Made by a program: the position numbers and the translations under genes
In this document: positions 17,817-28,355 of the stretch, one piece after another
How positions within the stretch are numbered: position 1 is the first letter of the stretch
How the letters are laid out: the number at the start of each line of letters is the position of its first letter
NCBI GenBank assembly: GCA_019339365.1
Contig: CP079859.1
Location: 1,426,001-1,490,000 of the forward strand
From: Vibrio neptunius
GTDB lineage: Bacteria; Pseudomonadota; Gammaproteobacteria; Enterobacterales; Vibrionaceae
DNA length: 64,000 nt
Reading direction: 5' to 3'
The notes under the pieces: generated by a model
Told to the model about the DNA's origin: nothing
Database searches by the model: none
What the model saw: only the letters and a program-made list of their open reading frames with translations

Positions 17817-19724
17817 CTAAGCTTTGCTAAAAGCAGTAAATTGAATCTGAGAATGGTCTTCAAGTATCTGGATAAAGCTATTAAACGATTCAATCTCTTT
17901 CCCTGGAACCGTTTGAGCACGTATCTTCACCTGAGTGGTTACGTTGAACTTATTGTCTGACTTCATTTCTACAGTGCGTATCATACTACCGTACTTGTGC
18001 TGAAATGTTACTGTTGAAGGTAGGTACTTTACAAGCCACGGGCTGTTAGCGAGATCAAACGTATATTTACTGGATACACTAATGCCTGAAAAAGTTTCAC
18101 TGTGCCACTCATTTTCAAGTTTCATTGAACTGAGTTCATACGCTAACCAAGCATCATTTTCATAGTAGCTGAGCTTCTTATCTGTAGGGTCAAGGAAGGG
18201 CTCGAATTCAGCATCTGAGTTGATTTTAAGTAACGCGTTCATATCGTTGACGTGAGTAACCAAGAAATCCGGTGTTGCCAGTGAACTAACTTCAGCATCG
18301 TACTCTTCTTCAAGGAACTGTTGTTGTTCCTCCTTACTTAGTGACAGCAATTTTCGACGGTAGTAGGCCGCATACTCCCCTGTGTAGATACGAGACTGCT
18401 GTTCCAATTGTCCGCCTTGTTGGTCGAATTGCAATGTGACCTCAGAATCAACCTTCCAACGATAGGGACTTGCGTTGATGCTTTTTGGGCGCTGGTTGTT
18501 TTCGAGGGCTAAACTCGCTTTACCTTGAATCCAAGTAGGTGTCGACTGCCAATTAGTGTAAGTATCTGTCGGATCGAGGCAGTATTTTTTGCCGGATAAG
18601 TCGAAGCACACAACGACGTGATTAAAGTGATTCATCGCAGGAAGCAACATAGAGTCTTGGTTAAAGCGATCTGTATCAACTAAGACAAGTCTCGAATCTA
18701 TACCAGCTTTCGCTAACAGCGCTTTGAGTAGCGTTGACTTATCTTTGCAGTCTCCATAGCGATTATTGATGGTCTCATAAAATGTGTGTGGGGTAATGGA
18801 GTGCTCAGCTTCAGACATTGATACGTAGCGAATATCACGAGCGACGAATTCTAGTATATTGGCTATGACTTCATCCGTGTCTTTCGCTTTTTGCGAAAGT
18901 TCTGCGTACAAGGAATCGAGGCCTCTAACGTCATTTTCCGCATCTGACATAGCTGCATTTGCTTGATCTATTACTTGCTGCCAATTGGAAAAATTTGATA
19001 TTTCTATTCGACCTATATGGTCCTGCCATCGAGTTGAGTTATCATTTTGATATGGTTCGATATTTTCACCACGACATTGCATACCATGCGCTTGGTCTGT
19101 ACAGACAACATCCTTTGTATTTGCTTTCCATTGGATGACTTCTTCAGGACGCCAATTGGCTTCCAACAGGTAATTAAGTATTGGGTATGAGCGTCGAGTG
19201 TAGCTTTGATTTGACCAGTGGTCGTTTTGCTCTGAGCGTGTAGTTGTAGTCCTATACTTAACAATTGAAATGCTGCCTTTCTTTAGAGACGGAAGCGGAA
19301 TGAGCAGTTGTTGTTGATCTGTAAAAGTATTTTCACTATGAGTATCAAGTAGCTTTGTTAACTTAGGGTCGACATTGACGAGTTCACCTTGTGGAGAAAT
19401 GGTCGTGGCAGCAATGATATCAACCTGTTGTTCATATCTGTCGAAATAGATCGATTTTGACCCGTATTCCTTGGTGTCTGTAAAGTCCGGATAATAGTCG
19501 ACAATAGTTACGATACGTTCGACGTTTCTGGCTTGTATATCGAAATATTGCTGGTACAACAACCTTGTCATTGTATCGGTGTTAGCCACTGAGTCCTTCA
19601 GCACATTTGCTTGTTCTATTAGTGTTCGATTTGCAGTTAGATCTTGTTGCCAAACAACACTTTCCTTTTGGTCTGCTGCAATGGCCCCAAAACTCACTAA
19701 AGTGAAGATAATTAACTTTTTCAT
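17817..19724 (-). CDS. Exported transglutaminase-like protein (DUF3857 type)
   Basis: A 635-residue protein with a short N-terminal signal sequence (MKKLIIFTLVSFGAIAA). An N-terminal DUF3857-like beta domain is followed by a transglutaminase-like core with the Cys in RYGDCKDKSTLLKALL, the His in NHFNHVVVCF and the Asp in YCLDPTD, i.e. a complete catalytic triad. A C-terminal beta domain follows. Such proteins are secreted or periplasmic; substrates are unknown. Its start overlaps the upstream gene's stop by four bases, so the two form an operon. This operon separates metG from the usual neighbour gene and may be a local insertion. Confidence 0.82.
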   Translation of the reverse strand: MKKLIIFTLVSFGAIAADQKESVVWQQDLTANRTLIEQANVLKDSVANTDTMTRLLYQQYFDIQARNVERIVTIVDYYPDFTDTKEYGSKSIYFDRYEQQVDIIAATTISPQGELVNVDPKLTKLLDTHSENTFTDQQQLLIPLPSLKKGSISIVKYRTTTTRSEQNDHWSNQSYTRRSYPILNYLLEANWRPEEVIQWKANTKDVVCTDQAHGMQCRGENIEPYQNDNSTRWQDHIGRIEISNFSNWQQVIDQANAAMSDAENDVRGLDSLYAELSQKAKDTDEVIANILEFVARDIRYVSMSEAEHSITPHTFYETINNRYGDCKDKSTLLKALLAKAGIDSRLVLVDTDRFNQDSMLLPAMNHFNHVVVCFDLSGKKYCLDPTDTYTNWQSTPTWIQGKASLALENNQRPKSINASPYRWKVDSEVTLQFDQQGGQLEQQSRIYTGEYAAYYRRKLLSLSKEEQQQFLEEEYDAEVSSLATPDFLVTHVNDMNALLKINSDAEFEPFLDPTDKKLSYYENDAWLAYELSSMKLENEWHSETFSGISVSSKYTFDLANSPWLVKYLPSTVTFQHKYGSMIRTVEMKSDNKFNVTTQVKIRAQTVPGKEIESFNSFIQILEDHSQIQFTAFSKA

Positions 19725-20803
19725 CGTGTTTTGAACTCCCTGACCATCTGAGTGATCTCTTGACTACTTTGTGAAAAAGAATAGGGTGAGCCAGCGTATA
19801 TACCTATAATTTCATACGTTTTGTTTGCGGTTTCAATAACACTAACAAACCCCACTTGATCTTCACCATTTGCTTGTCCGCTACAAATAAGGTCAACCTT
19901 TACAGACAGTTGGTCACTTAACAGGTATTTATCCTGGTGACATTTTGTTTGCGATAGCTCGTTTTCTACCCAACTTCGTCTAGCGTGAATATGCTCATCA
20001 AGCAGGTCAAACTTTTCGTCATAAGTAAATAACATTAGATAGCTCGATGTATTGATGTTACTAAACTCAGCTTCAGCGCTACCGTCAGAGTAGGTGCCTA
20101 TTTCATCCTGATACCATCCGTCTTCAAAGAAACTGAGTGATGCTATTTGATCTTGAGAGATGGAAATGGAAGTGTTTTTTTCAAGTCTTGGCGTATCTTT
20201 ATATTTGTATATATCAATAAGCTCGGAAGCAATTGCGATGATGTAGAGAGGCACAAAGATAACGGTAAACAGCCATTTGAGGATAACTTTAATTTTGTGT
20301 TCTTTAGTCCAGTTAACATTAGGTATCGCATGTTTCAGGGTCGATATACGCTTGGCAAACAAAGAGAAGCTAACGGAAAAAATGGTGAGTATCAGTACGT
20401 CGAGCCATACTGGGCTATGTAAGCTTGATGATATTGCTAAATAAGTACTACTTAGTAACATCAACATCACGATTAGAGCGTTGAACTTCTTACTATGAGG
20501 AGAGCGGTATTCAGCTTCGAGTTCATTTAAAGCTGTATGCAACGCCGGTAGACTAAATAATGAAATGACGGGTGTTAAAGAAAACAACCACAACCACGGT
20601 GTAAACCTTTTCTTTCCTAGCTTGTTAAATTCGTGTGTTCGAAATATGAAATAGAAGCTGGAGTAACTGCCAAAAGTAGCAAAACTGAGCAAGAACTCCC
20701 ATATAAAAGAGCGAGTTTGATTAAGCCTTATATTGTTTGTAGACGTTGTATGGTGTACCGAAGAGTCGGTATTGTTTTCAATTGTAATCGCGGTGTCAGA
20801 CAT
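19721..20803 (-). CDS. Multi-pass membrane protein of unknown function
   Basis: A 360-residue protein with about five membrane segments in the first 200 residues (SFIWEFLLSFATFGSYSSFYF, LWLFSLTPVISLFSLPAL, ALIVMLMLLSSTYLAISS, and others), then a soluble C-terminal ~150-residue domain. The N-terminal pair resembles the DUF4234 type but this is unsure. It is coupled by ATGA overlap to the transglutaminase-like gene, so both probably act at the inner membrane/periplasm. AT-richer than its neighbours, fitting an accessory origin. Confidence 0.65.
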   Translation of the reverse strand: MSDTAITIENNTDSSVHHTTSTNNIRLNQTRSFIWEFLLSFATFGSYSSFYFIFRTHEFNKLGKKRFTPWLWLFSLTPVISLFSLPALHTALNELEAEYRSPHSKKFNALIVMLMLLSSTYLAISSSLHSPVWLDVLILTIFSVSFSLFAKRISTLKHAIPNVNWTKEHKIKVILKWLFTVIFVPLYIIAIASELIDIYKYKDTPRLEKNTSISISQDQIASLSFFEDGWYQDEIGTYSDGSAEAEFSNINTSSYLMLFTYDEKFDLLDEHIHARRSWVENELSQTKCHQDKYLLSDQLSVKVDLICSGQANGEDQVGFVSVIETANKTYEIIGIYAGSPYSFSQSSQEITQMVREFKTR

Positions 20804-20944
20804 TAGAGCAAATCCTTGTTATTTGCCCCAAAGCTAAAGGTTTATTTTATATATATCAATATTAAGTTATTTATTTATTGATTTTTATTTTGTATGTTAA
20901 TTCATGGCTTTGCGTATTGTGATGCACTCATTATGGCTACATTA

Positions 20945-20975
20945 ACAAAAAAGCCCCGCTATAAAAGCGGGGCTT
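20945..20975 (-). terminator. Terminator of metG, copy 2 of a duplicated element
   Basis: The same hairpin as at 17764-17795, here 22 bases after the metG stop, read leftward with a T run. Confidence 0.88.
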
Positions 20976-20997
20976 GAGTAACTAAAAGTCAGCTGAC

Positions 20998-23058
20998 TTA
21001 CATGACGCGCATGCCTGGCTGGGCACCTTCGTGTGGTTCTAGGATCCAAAGATCGCTGCCACCCGGGCCCGCTGCTAGTACCATGCCCTCAGACATACCA
21101 AACTTCATCTTACGTGGTTTAAGGTTTGCCACCATAACCGTGTGCTTACCAATCAGATCTTCAGGCTTGTAAGCTGACTTAATGCCTGCAAATACCTGAC
21201 GGACTTCACCACCGATATCCAGCTTCAATTTGAGAAGTTTGTTTGCTTTTGGCACTTCTTCACACTCAACGATCTTAGCGATACGAAGATCAACTTTGGC
21301 AAAGTCATCGAATTCGATTTCGTCTGCAATTGGCTCTTTATCAAGTTCCGTCTGGCTTGCTTGGTTCTTTGCTGCTTCTGCCGCTTCTTTTGCTGCAACT
21401 TCCGCTGCTGCATCTTCTTTTGAAGCTTCAACCATGGCTTCAACTTTCTTAGGATCGATGCGATTGAACAGTGCTTTGAACTTAGTGATTTCGTGACCCG
21501 TTAGTGGAGCAGCGATACCTTCCCAAGTCAGTTCTTCGTTTAGGAAGCCTTCCGTTCGTGCTGCAAGCTCTGGCATGACTGGTTTCAGGTAAGTCATTAG
21601 AACGCGGAATAGATTAATACCCACAGAACAGATGTCTTGTAGTTCTTGGTCTTTACCTTCTTCTTTGGCTACAACCCACGGTGCTTTTTCATCAACGTAT
21701 TGGTTGGCTTTGTCTGCCAGTGCCGTGATTTCACGGATAGCACGGCCAAACTCACGAGTTTCGAAAAGCTCTGCAATACGATCAGCAGCAGCAACGAATT
21801 CGTTGTATAGCTCTGGCTCAGCGAAGTTTTCAGACAGCTTGCCTTCGAAACGCTTACTGATGAAGCCTGCGTTACGAGACGCTAGGTTAACAATCTTGTT
21901 GACCACGTCTGCGTTCACACGCTGAGTGAAGTCTTCAAGGTTAAGATCGAGATCATCGATACGACTGTTTAGCTTAGCGGCGTAGTAGTAGCGTAGACAC
22001 TCTGGGTCTAGGTGGTTCAAGTAAGTAGCGGCTTTGATGAATGTGCCTTTCGACTTAGACATCTTCGCACCGTTTACGGTTACGTAGCCGTGCACAAATA
22101 CGTTGTTTGGCTTTCGGAAACCACTGCCTTCAAGCATTGCCGGCCAGAATAGCGAGTGGAAGTAAACAATGTCTTTACCAATGAAGTGGTAAAGCTCAGT
22201 TGTGCTGTCTTTCTTCCAGTACTCGTCGAAGTCTAGGTCATCGCGCTTGTCACATAGATTTTTGAATGAACCCATGTAGCCGATAGGGGCATCTAGCCAA
22301 ACGTAGAAGAACTTGTCTTTCTCACCTGGGATTTCAAAGCCGAAATACGGCGCATCACGAGAGATGTCCCACTGTTGAAGACCAGACTCAAACCACTCTT
22401 GCATCTTGTTTGCTGTTTCAGCTTGAAGTGAGCCAGAGCGAGTCCACTCTTGGAGCATGCTTTCGAACTGAGGTAGGTCGAAGAAGAAGTGCTCAGAGTC
22501 TTTCATCACTGGTGTCGCACCAGATACTGCTGACTTAGGATCAATCAGTTCAGTTGGGCTGTACGTTTCACCACAGTTGTCACAGTTGTCACCGTATTGC
22601 TCTTCTGACTTACACTTAGGGCAAGTACCTTTTACGAAACGGTCCGGTAGGAACATCTCTTTTTCAGGGTCAAACAGCTGAGAGATAGTGCGGCTAGAGA
22701 TAAAGCCATTCTTTTTCAGCTCTAGGTAAATGTGTGAAGCCAGCTCACGGTTCTCTTCAGAGTGTGTGCTGTGGTAGTTATCAAAGCTAATATCGAAGCC
22801 AGCGAAGTCTTTCTGGTGCTCTTCACTTACTGCAGCGATCATCTCTTCTGGCGTAATACCCATCTGTTGTGCTTTTAGCATGATTGGCGTGCCGTGAGCA
22901 TCGTCAGCACAGATGAAGTTTACAGTGTTGCCACGTAGGCGTTGGTAGCGAACCCAGATGTCAGCTTGAATGTGCTCAAGCATATGACCTAGGTGAATCG
23001 AACCGTTAGCGTACGGAAGGGCACAAGTGACCAGTAGTTTTCTTGGATCGTTTGCCAT
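20998..23058 (-). CDS. metG: Methionyl-tRNA synthetase
   Basis: A 686-residue class I synthetase. It has the HIGH-type motif as HLGH in [14 protein letters not shown], the zinc knuckle [17 protein letters not shown], and the KMSKS loop in [14 protein letters not shown]-terminal tRNA-binding/dimer domain ([19 protein letters not shown]) follows an Ala/Glu-rich linker near residue 550. The start at 23058 gives [20 protein letters not shown], as in other MetG; the longer upstream extension is rejected. Divergent from apbC. Confidence 0.97.
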   Translation of the reverse strand: MANDPRKLLVTCALPYANGSIHLGHMLEHIQADIWVRYQRLRGNTVNFICADDAHGTPIMLKAQQMGITPEEMIAAVSEEHQKDFAGFDISFDNYHSTHSEENRELASHIYLELKKNGFISSRTISQLFDPEKEMFLPDRFVKGTCPKCKSEEQYGDNCDNCGETYSPTELIDPKSAVSGATPVMKDSEHFFFDLPQFESMLQEWTRSGSLQAETANKMQEWFESGLQQWDISRDAPYFGFEIPGEKDKFFYVWLDAPIGYMGSFKNLCDKRDDLDFDEYWKKDSTTELYHFIGKDIVYFHSLFWPAMLEGSGFRKPNNVFVHGYVTVNGAKMSKSKGTFIKAATYLNHLDPECLRYYYAAKLNSRIDDLDLNLEDFTQRVNADVVNKIVNLASRNAGFISKRFEGKLSENFAEPELYNEFVAAADRIAELFETREFGRAIREITALADKANQYVDEKAPWVVAKEEGKDQELQDICSVGINLFRVLMTYLKPVMPELAARTEGFLNEELTWEGIAAPLTGHEITKFKALFNRIDPKKVEAMVEASKEDAAAEVAAKEAAEAAKNQASQTELDKEPIADEIEFDDFAKVDLRIAKIVECEEVPKANKLLKLKLDIGGEVRQVFAGIKSAYKPEDLIGKHTVMVANLKPRKMKFGMSEGMVLAAGPGGSDLWILEPHEGAQPGMRVM

Positions 23059-23119
23059 ACTTAATAATCGCTTCTTAAGGTGTATAAAAATAGAGAGTAA
23101 TACTACCTTATCCCACCAG

Positions 23120-23135
23120 TGACTCCAAGGAGTCA
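23120..23135. promoter_or_regulatory. Perfect palindrome between metG and apbC
   Basis: TGACTCCAAGGAGTCA has two 7-base arms with a 2-base centre, in the divergent promoter region. The identity of any binding protein is unknown; it could also form a hairpin in the metG leader. Confidence 0.4.
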
Positions 23136-23213
23136 TCAGCGTGATTACCTTAGTTTTTTCGGGGTTCAGTCCTGCGCCGCTCAGTGCTACGATTAGATGC
23201 ATAAGGAGGACCT

Positions 23214-24287
23214 ATGCGTCAGTTCACTTCAAAGCAAGATTTCTGTACTTGGTTAAACCAATTTGAGCACCCGAGTTTAGCTCCGCAATGGGCATCTGTG
23301 GCAAATATTGTCACGGTTGGAGCTAACGCTATCCAAATCGCGATTCCCTTCGCCGCCAAAGCGTTGGTTAGCGATTTGTCAGAGTGGGTTCATGATCAGC
23401 AGCAAAGTGGTGGGGTCACCGCTTTTGAGTGTGAGATTTCTGTTGAACCTAAACCATTGGAAACTCATGTTGTGCATGAAGTCAAAGGTGTCAAAAATGT
23501 CATTGCAGTCACATCTGCGAAAGGTGGTGTCGGCAAATCGACAACTTCAGTTAACCTAGCGCTTGCCATGGCGCAATCTGGAGCAAAAGTCGGGCTACTT
23601 GATGCGGATATTTATGGCCCGTCCGTACCCATGATGTTAGGTCAGCAACAGGCAACACCAGTCGTTCGCGATGACAAGTGGATGCAGCCTATTGCTGCGC
23701 ATGGCATTTATACACATTCGATTGGTTATCTGGTGTCGAAGGATGAAGCAGCAATCTGGCGCGGGCCGATGGCCTCCAAGGCGCTGGCTCAACTGTTGAA
23801 TGAGACGGAATGGCCTGAGCTAGATTATTTGGTGATCGATATGCCGCCGGGGACAGGAGATATCCAACTGACACTTGCGCAGCAAATTCCAGTGACTGGA
23901 GCTGTGATAGTCACTACGCCACAAGATCTCGCATTAGCCGACGCGCGCAAAGGTGCGGCTATGTTTGAGAAGGTACAAGTACCTGTATTAGGGTTAGTTG
24001 AGAACATGAGTTATCACATTTGCAGTCACTGTGGTGGTAAAGAACACATCTTTGGTGCTGGAGGGGCTGAGAAAATGTCGAGTGAGTATGGTCTTGACTT
24101 ACTGGCTCAAATTCCTTTGCACATCTCTATGCGTGAAGACATTGATAATGGCTGTCCAACGGTGGCTGCGCGCCCAGACTCCGAACATGCCGCTCAATAC
24201 ATTCAACTAGCTGAATCCGTCTGTGCTCGAATGTACTGGTATGGTAAAGAAAAGCCCGCTTCTATCCAATTTACCATGGTCGAGTAA
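23214..24287 (+). CDS. apbC: Iron-sulfur cluster carrier ATPase ApbC/Mrp
   Basis: A 357-residue Mrp/NBP35-type P-loop ATPase that carries Fe-S clusters to apoproteins. It has the deviant Walker A AKGGVGKST, Walker B VIDMPPGTGD, and the cluster-binding pair C-x-x-C in CSHCGG. The N-terminal ~100 residues match the domain found in the gammaproteobacterial form. AAGGAGG precedes the ATG. It sits opposite metG and before udk, an order seen in other vibrios. Confidence 0.94.
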   Translation: MRQFTSKQDFCTWLNQFEHPSLAPQWASVANIVTVGANAIQIAIPFAAKALVSDLSEWVHDQQQSGGVTAFECEISVEPKPLETHVVHEVKGVKNVIAVTSAKGGVGKSTTSVNLALAMAQSGAKVGLLDADIYGPSVPMMLGQQQATPVVRDDKWMQPIAAHGIYTHSIGYLVSKDEAAIWRGPMASKALAQLLNETEWPELDYLVIDMPPGTGDIQLTLAQQIPVTGAVIVTTPQDLALADARKGAAMFEKVQVPVLGLVENMSYHICSHCGGKEHIFGAGGAEKMSSEYGLDLLAQIPLHISMREDIDNGCPTVAARPDSEHAAQYIQLAESVCARMYWYGKEKPASIQFTMVE

Positions 24288-24292
24288 CGATA

Positions 24293-24319
24293 AAACGAGT
24301 GCTTTTTAAGCACTCGTTT
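24293..24319 (+). terminator. Terminator after apbC
   Basis: AAACGAGTGC...GCACTCGTTT stem followed by a T-rich tail, directly after the stop codon. Confidence 0.8.
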
Positions 24320-24521
24320 CTTCATCTTATGGCCTGTAAACGTTTGCGTTGAGCTTATTTATTCCATTTGTAGGTTTGGGTTAAATACTCACTAGTAACT
24401 GCAAGCCGAACTCCCTATAATCAGGCGGTTTATCTATTACACACTAATACACAATGTGCGCTTTATGCACACTGCTAGTATTAGAATATGACACCAATTC
24501 AATTCATCGGGTGCAAGAATA

Positions 24522-25163
24522 ATGTCTGATAATAATCAATGCGTCATCGTCGGTATTGCTGGCGCGTCTGCTTCTGGAAAAAGTTTAATCGCCAGCACTA
24601 TCTATAACGAACTTCGTGAGAAAGTGGGCGATCATCAAATTGGTGTGATTACGGAAGATTGCTACTACAACGATCAGGGTCACCTGAGCATGGAAGAGCG
24701 TGTTAAGACCAACTACGACCACCCGAGCGCGCTGGATCACGATCTTTTGTGTGAGCATCTTGAAATGCTGACTCGTGGTGAAGCTGTCGAAGTACCAGAG
24801 TATAGCTACACGCACCACACACGCACAGACAATACCTCATCGATGACACCAAAAAAGGTGATCATTCTGGAAGGTATTCTTCTTCTGACTGATCCACGCT
24901 TACGTGATTTGATGCACGCGACCGTGTTTATGGACACCCCTCTCGACATTTGTCTGCTACGCCGTGTGAAGCGTGATGTGGAAGAGCGTGGTCGTACTAT
25001 GGAATCCGTGCTGAAGCAATATCAAGAAACGGTACGTCCTATGTTTATGCAGTTTATCGAACCGTCAAAACAGTACGCGGATATCATTGTCCCTCGTGGT
25101 GGAAAAAACCGTATTGCGATCGACGTACTGAAAGCGCATATTGCAAAACTTTTGAAAGCTTAA
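24522..25163 (+). CDS. udk: Uridine kinase
   Basis: A 213-residue kinase that phosphorylates uridine and cytidine in pyrimidine salvage. It has the P-loop GASASGKS, substrate-binding region [12 protein letters not shown], and [12 protein letters not shown], and the lid/arginine segment [12 protein letters not shown]. The upstream 200-base gap holds its promoter only. Functionally it complements udp, encoded 8 kb earlier. Confidence 0.96.
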   Translation: MSDNNQCVIVGIAGASASGKSLIASTIYNELREKVGDHQIGVITEDCYYNDQGHLSMEERVKTNYDHPSALDHDLLCEHLEMLTRGEAVEVPEYSYTHHTRTDNTSSMTPKKVIILEGILLLTDPRLRDLMHATVFMDTPLDICLLRRVKRDVEERGRTMESVLKQYQETVRPMFMQFIEPSKQYADIIVPRGGKNRIAIDVLKAHIAKLLKA

Positions 25164-25201
25164 CCCTTTGTCTCATTCAGACGCTTTATTTTTTACGCAA
25201 G

Positions 25202-25232
25202 AAGTGGCACTTTAAGTGCCACTTTCTTTTAT
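25202..25232 (+). terminator. Terminator after udk
   Basis: AAGTGGCACT...AGTGCCACTT stem followed by TCTTTTA. Confidence 0.8.
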
Positions 25233-25309
25233 GTTTCATAAACGTTTTTCGACAAGACTTATAATTGGGGTATTTGTCCACCAATACCCGAATAGCAAGG
25301 ACAATGCTG

Positions 25310-27502
25310 ATGAAGAAACTGTTGCTATATATAGCGATTCCTCTAGTAATCATTATCGGTGCACTATTGGCACTGGTGCTGTTGGTTAACCCAAACCAAT
25401 TTAAACCCCTCATTGTTGAGCAGGCGCAAAAACAAACAGGCCTTGAGCTAATCATTGAAGGCGATATCAGCTGGCAATTCTACCCGTCTATCGGCTTTGA
25501 GCTAGGCAAAACAGAACTGCGTAATCCGCAGGGTTTTAGCCAGCCAAATATGTTTAAAGTTGACACGGTAGGCGTAGATGTTTCTGTTATGCCTTTACTC
25601 AGTCAACAACTTGAAATTGGCAATGTTACTCTCACGGGTGCTGAGTTTTACCTCGAAACACTCAAAGATGGTCGAAAGAACATTGATGTATTGACTCAGG
25701 CTCAAACTACGCAGGTGGAGGCCGCCGCAACGGCAACGGATACACCAAGCCCCGAAGCATCTACGGAAAACGCTCCGTCAGAGTCAAGCCCAAGTCCTGT
25801 CTCTGCTTGGACGATTAATCTTGCAGGAGTCACCGTCTCCAATGCTGCGGTTGAAATCCAAGATAAACAGGCAGGCTCTTACACTAAGCTCTACGACGTG
25901 TCGCTTAACTTGTCTGAGTTTGCTATCGACACTTGGACCAAAGCAGAATTTGCTGCCAAAGGCGAAAACAACCAGCAAAAATTCACGGCGCAAGGCAGTG
26001 CTGAATTTAAGCTAGCAAAAGGCTTTGCTGAGTATGCGTTGCGTAATATTGATCTCAATGCGAGCTTTAGTGATCCGGCAACCAAGATGGATTCAATCAA
26101 GCTTGGGTTAGAAACGTTTGAGTTTGATAAAGCAAACGCTTTGACTTACAGCCTTGCAGGTCAAGCGGCTGGTCTCGACATCAATATGAAAGGCGCAGGT
26201 GCGCTGATGGTCGACACCGCGATTTCTAAAGTGGTGATGAATAAGCTGACTTTGGATGCGACATTCAAAGGTGATGCACTGCCTCAATCGCCAATGAAAG
26301 TGGATATGGCCTCTGATTTGACGTTTGACCTGACGAAAAGCCACTTGAGCTTTGTGTTAGAGACATTAACCGCCAATGCACTGGCTTTTGATGGTAAAGC
26401 GGATGTAACGCTAGGTGATATTCCAAAAGTGCGTTTTGCTCTGCACAGTCCTAACATCGATTTGGATGAGTTTCTTGGTCTGAATAAGCCAGCAGAGAAT
26501 GCTTCACAACCTGATACATCGGGTCCAGCAAATACAGACTCGACAAGCTCTAATAGCGACCCTGTATCTACAAATAGTGCTGCTGCATCGTCAAGTAAGC
26601 CACAAGCTGAAGTAGAACCTGATTTGTCAGCGTTGAAGACGTTGGACGTCAAAGGTGACATCACTATTGATAAGTTCAAAGCCAGCAACGCCAGAATGCA
26701 AAACGTCACAGCGAGCTTCTATGTCAATCGAGGGATTGCAGAGTTGACATCGTTCTCGTCAAACTTGTACCAAGGTTCAATTACTGCAACCGCTAAATTG
26801 GATGCACGTAAGAGCCCAGCATCTTACACAGCGAAGAAGCAAATCAAAGGTGTTAAAGTTCTGCCACTACTCAAAGACGTGGCAAACAATGACATGCTGG
26901 AAGGTACGGGCAACATTGATGTTGACGTTAAAGGCAGCAGTCTGACCCCAACGGGTATTCAGAAAAACTTGGTCGGGACTGTAGGTATTAACTTCACCGA
27001 TGGCGCCGTTAACGGTATCAACGTTGCACAATTGATTCGTGAAAACTACGCCAAAATAAAAGGCCAGAAAGTTGAGTCTAGCAATGAGACACAAAAGACG
27101 GACTTTAGTGCGATGAAGGCGACGCTGAAACTGAACAAGGGTAATGTCTCGACCAACGATTTAACGATGCAATCACCACTGTTGCGTATTCGTGGCAACG
27201 GTAGTGCCAATTACCTGAACCAAACCGTTGATTTCACCGTCAGTACTTCAATTGTCGGTTCTCTAGAGGGGCAGGGTGGCAAAGACATTGATGAGTTACG
27301 TGATGTGACGATCCCAATCAACATTTCTGGCTCTTGGCAGCAGCCTAAATTCAAGCTGGTTTTCGATGATGTTCTGAAGCAAAAAGCGCAGAAAGAAATT
27401 GATCGCGGTCTGAAGAAACTTGATGAGAAGCTGGGTGAGAAAATCAAAGATGAAAAGACCAAAGAAGTGATCAATGGTTTACTGAAAGGTTTGTTCAACT
27501 AA
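25310..27502 (+). CDS. asmA: AsmA-family outer-membrane biogenesis protein
   Basis: A 730-residue AsmA. One N-terminal membrane anchor (KKLLLYIAIPLVIIIGALLALVLLV) is followed by FKPLIVEQAQKQTGLELIIEGDISW, the family hallmark, a long repetitive beta-domain, a low-complexity Ser/Pro/Ala linker near 140-180 and another near 400-450, and a C-terminal AsmA domain (LTMQSPLLRIRGNGSANYLNQTVDF). AsmA proteins are bridge-like lipid carriers between membranes. The ATG at 25310 is chosen because AAGGA lies eight bases upstream; an ATG at 25304 is the alternative. Single gene. Confidence 0.92.
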   Translation: MKKLLLYIAIPLVIIIGALLALVLLVNPNQFKPLIVEQAQKQTGLELIIEGDISWQFYPSIGFELGKTELRNPQGFSQPNMFKVDTVGVDVSVMPLLSQQLEIGNVTLTGAEFYLETLKDGRKNIDVLTQAQTTQVEAAATATDTPSPEASTENAPSESSPSPVSAWTINLAGVTVSNAAVEIQDKQAGSYTKLYDVSLNLSEFAIDTWTKAEFAAKGENNQQKFTAQGSAEFKLAKGFAEYALRNIDLNASFSDPATKMDSIKLGLETFEFDKANALTYSLAGQAAGLDINMKGAGALMVDTAISKVVMNKLTLDATFKGDALPQSPMKVDMASDLTFDLTKSHLSFVLETLTANALAFDGKADVTLGDIPKVRFALHSPNIDLDEFLGLNKPAENASQPDTSGPANTDSTSSNSDPVSTNSAAASSSKPQAEVEPDLSALKTLDVKGDITIDKFKASNARMQNVTASFYVNRGIAELTSFSSNLYQGSITATAKLDARKSPASYTAKKQIKGVKVLPLLKDVANNDMLEGTGNIDVDVKGSSLTPTGIQKNLVGTVGINFTDGAVNGINVAQLIRENYAKIKGQKVESSNETQKTDFSAMKATLKLNKGNVSTNDLTMQSPLLRIRGNGSANYLNQTVDFTVSTSIVGSLEGQGGKDIDELRDVTIPINISGSWQQPKFKLVFDDVLKQKAQKEIDRGLKKLDEKLGEKIKDEKTKEVINGLLKGLFN

Positions 27503-27521
27503 TCGATTTGGATAGCAGTTG

Positions 27522-27548
27522 AAAGCGCACCCAAGGGTGCGCTTTTTA
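27522..27548 (+). terminator. Terminator after asmA
   Basis: AAGCGCACCC...GGGTGCGCTT stem followed by TTT. Confidence 0.85.
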
Positions 27549-27677
27549 TTTGGCGTCCGTTTATAACGTTACCATAAATGCTTGCAGATTCACCGGACGA
27601 ATGTGCCTAGGTTGAAGGGAGGGGAAATGAAAACGTTGTTCTATCACCTAGTCTTCATTTTTGAACACCGTAGATGA

Positions 27678-28283
27678 TTACCAATCAACACCCTTAAGTG
27701 CCTTCACTCCGGACTCAAAGGCATGCTTAACGTTCTTCACTTCAGAGACAGTATCTGCCATTTCGATCAAAGTGCGATGTGCGCCACGACCAGTGATCAC
27801 CACGGATTGCATTTTGGGGCGCTTGTTCAATGCTTCTACGACTTCGTCAAGCTCAACGTAACCGTAGCTGACCATATAAGTGAGTTCATCGAACAGAACC
27901 ACATCGATAGATTCATCGGTCAGCATTCGTTTACACTCTTGCCAGACTTTTTGTGCGGCTTCAGTATCGGTGGTCTTATTCTGAGTTTCCCAAGTAAAAC
28001 CCGTCGCCATCACTTGGAATTCAACCCCGAGCTTCTCTAGCAAATTACGCTCACCGTTGTCCCATGTCCCCTTAATAAACTGGGCGACGGAACACTTGAG
28101 GCCATGACCTACAGCACGGGCAATAGTACCAAATCCGGAAGTGGATTTACCTTTGCCGTTACCCGTGATGACCAGTAGCAAACCTTTTTCTTCCTGAGCA
28201 GCCGCTACTTTTGCGTCGATTTGCTGTTTTACTTTTTGCTGACGCGCTTTATGTCGTTCTTGCTTTGAATTTTGATCAGGCAT
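27678..28283 (-). CDS. btuR: Cob(I)yrinic acid a,c-diamide adenosyltransferase
   Basis: A 201-residue CobA/CobO/BtuR-type enzyme that adds the adenosyl group to cobalamin or its precursors. The P-loop is GNGKGKST, followed by GFGTIARAVGHGL, VAQFIKGTW and the Walker B-like VVLFDELTYMV. The first 30 residues are a charged helix, common in the family. No other cobalamin genes are near, so salvage is likelier than synthesis. Confidence 0.94.
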   Translation of the reverse strand: MPDQNSKQERHKARQQKVKQQIDAKVAAAQEEKGLLLVITGNGKGKSTSGFGTIARAVGHGLKCSVAQFIKGTWDNGERNLLEKLGVEFQVMATGFTWETQNKTTDTEAAQKVWQECKRMLTDESIDVVLFDELTYMVSYGYVELDEVVEALNKRPKMQSVVITGRGAHRTLIEMADTVSEVKNVKHAFESGVKALKGVDW

Positions 28284-28355
28284 GAATCATTCCCTAAGTG
28301 AGTTTAGCCTTATCATAACCAAAAAAAATGCTGCTAAATACCAGCAATCATTGTG

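Noticed and set aside
23120..23135. Second ZntR-type operator between metG and apbC
   Set aside because: The palindrome shares GGAGTC/GACTCC with the zntA site but has a different centre and no matching -35/-10 pair with a 19-20 base spacer.
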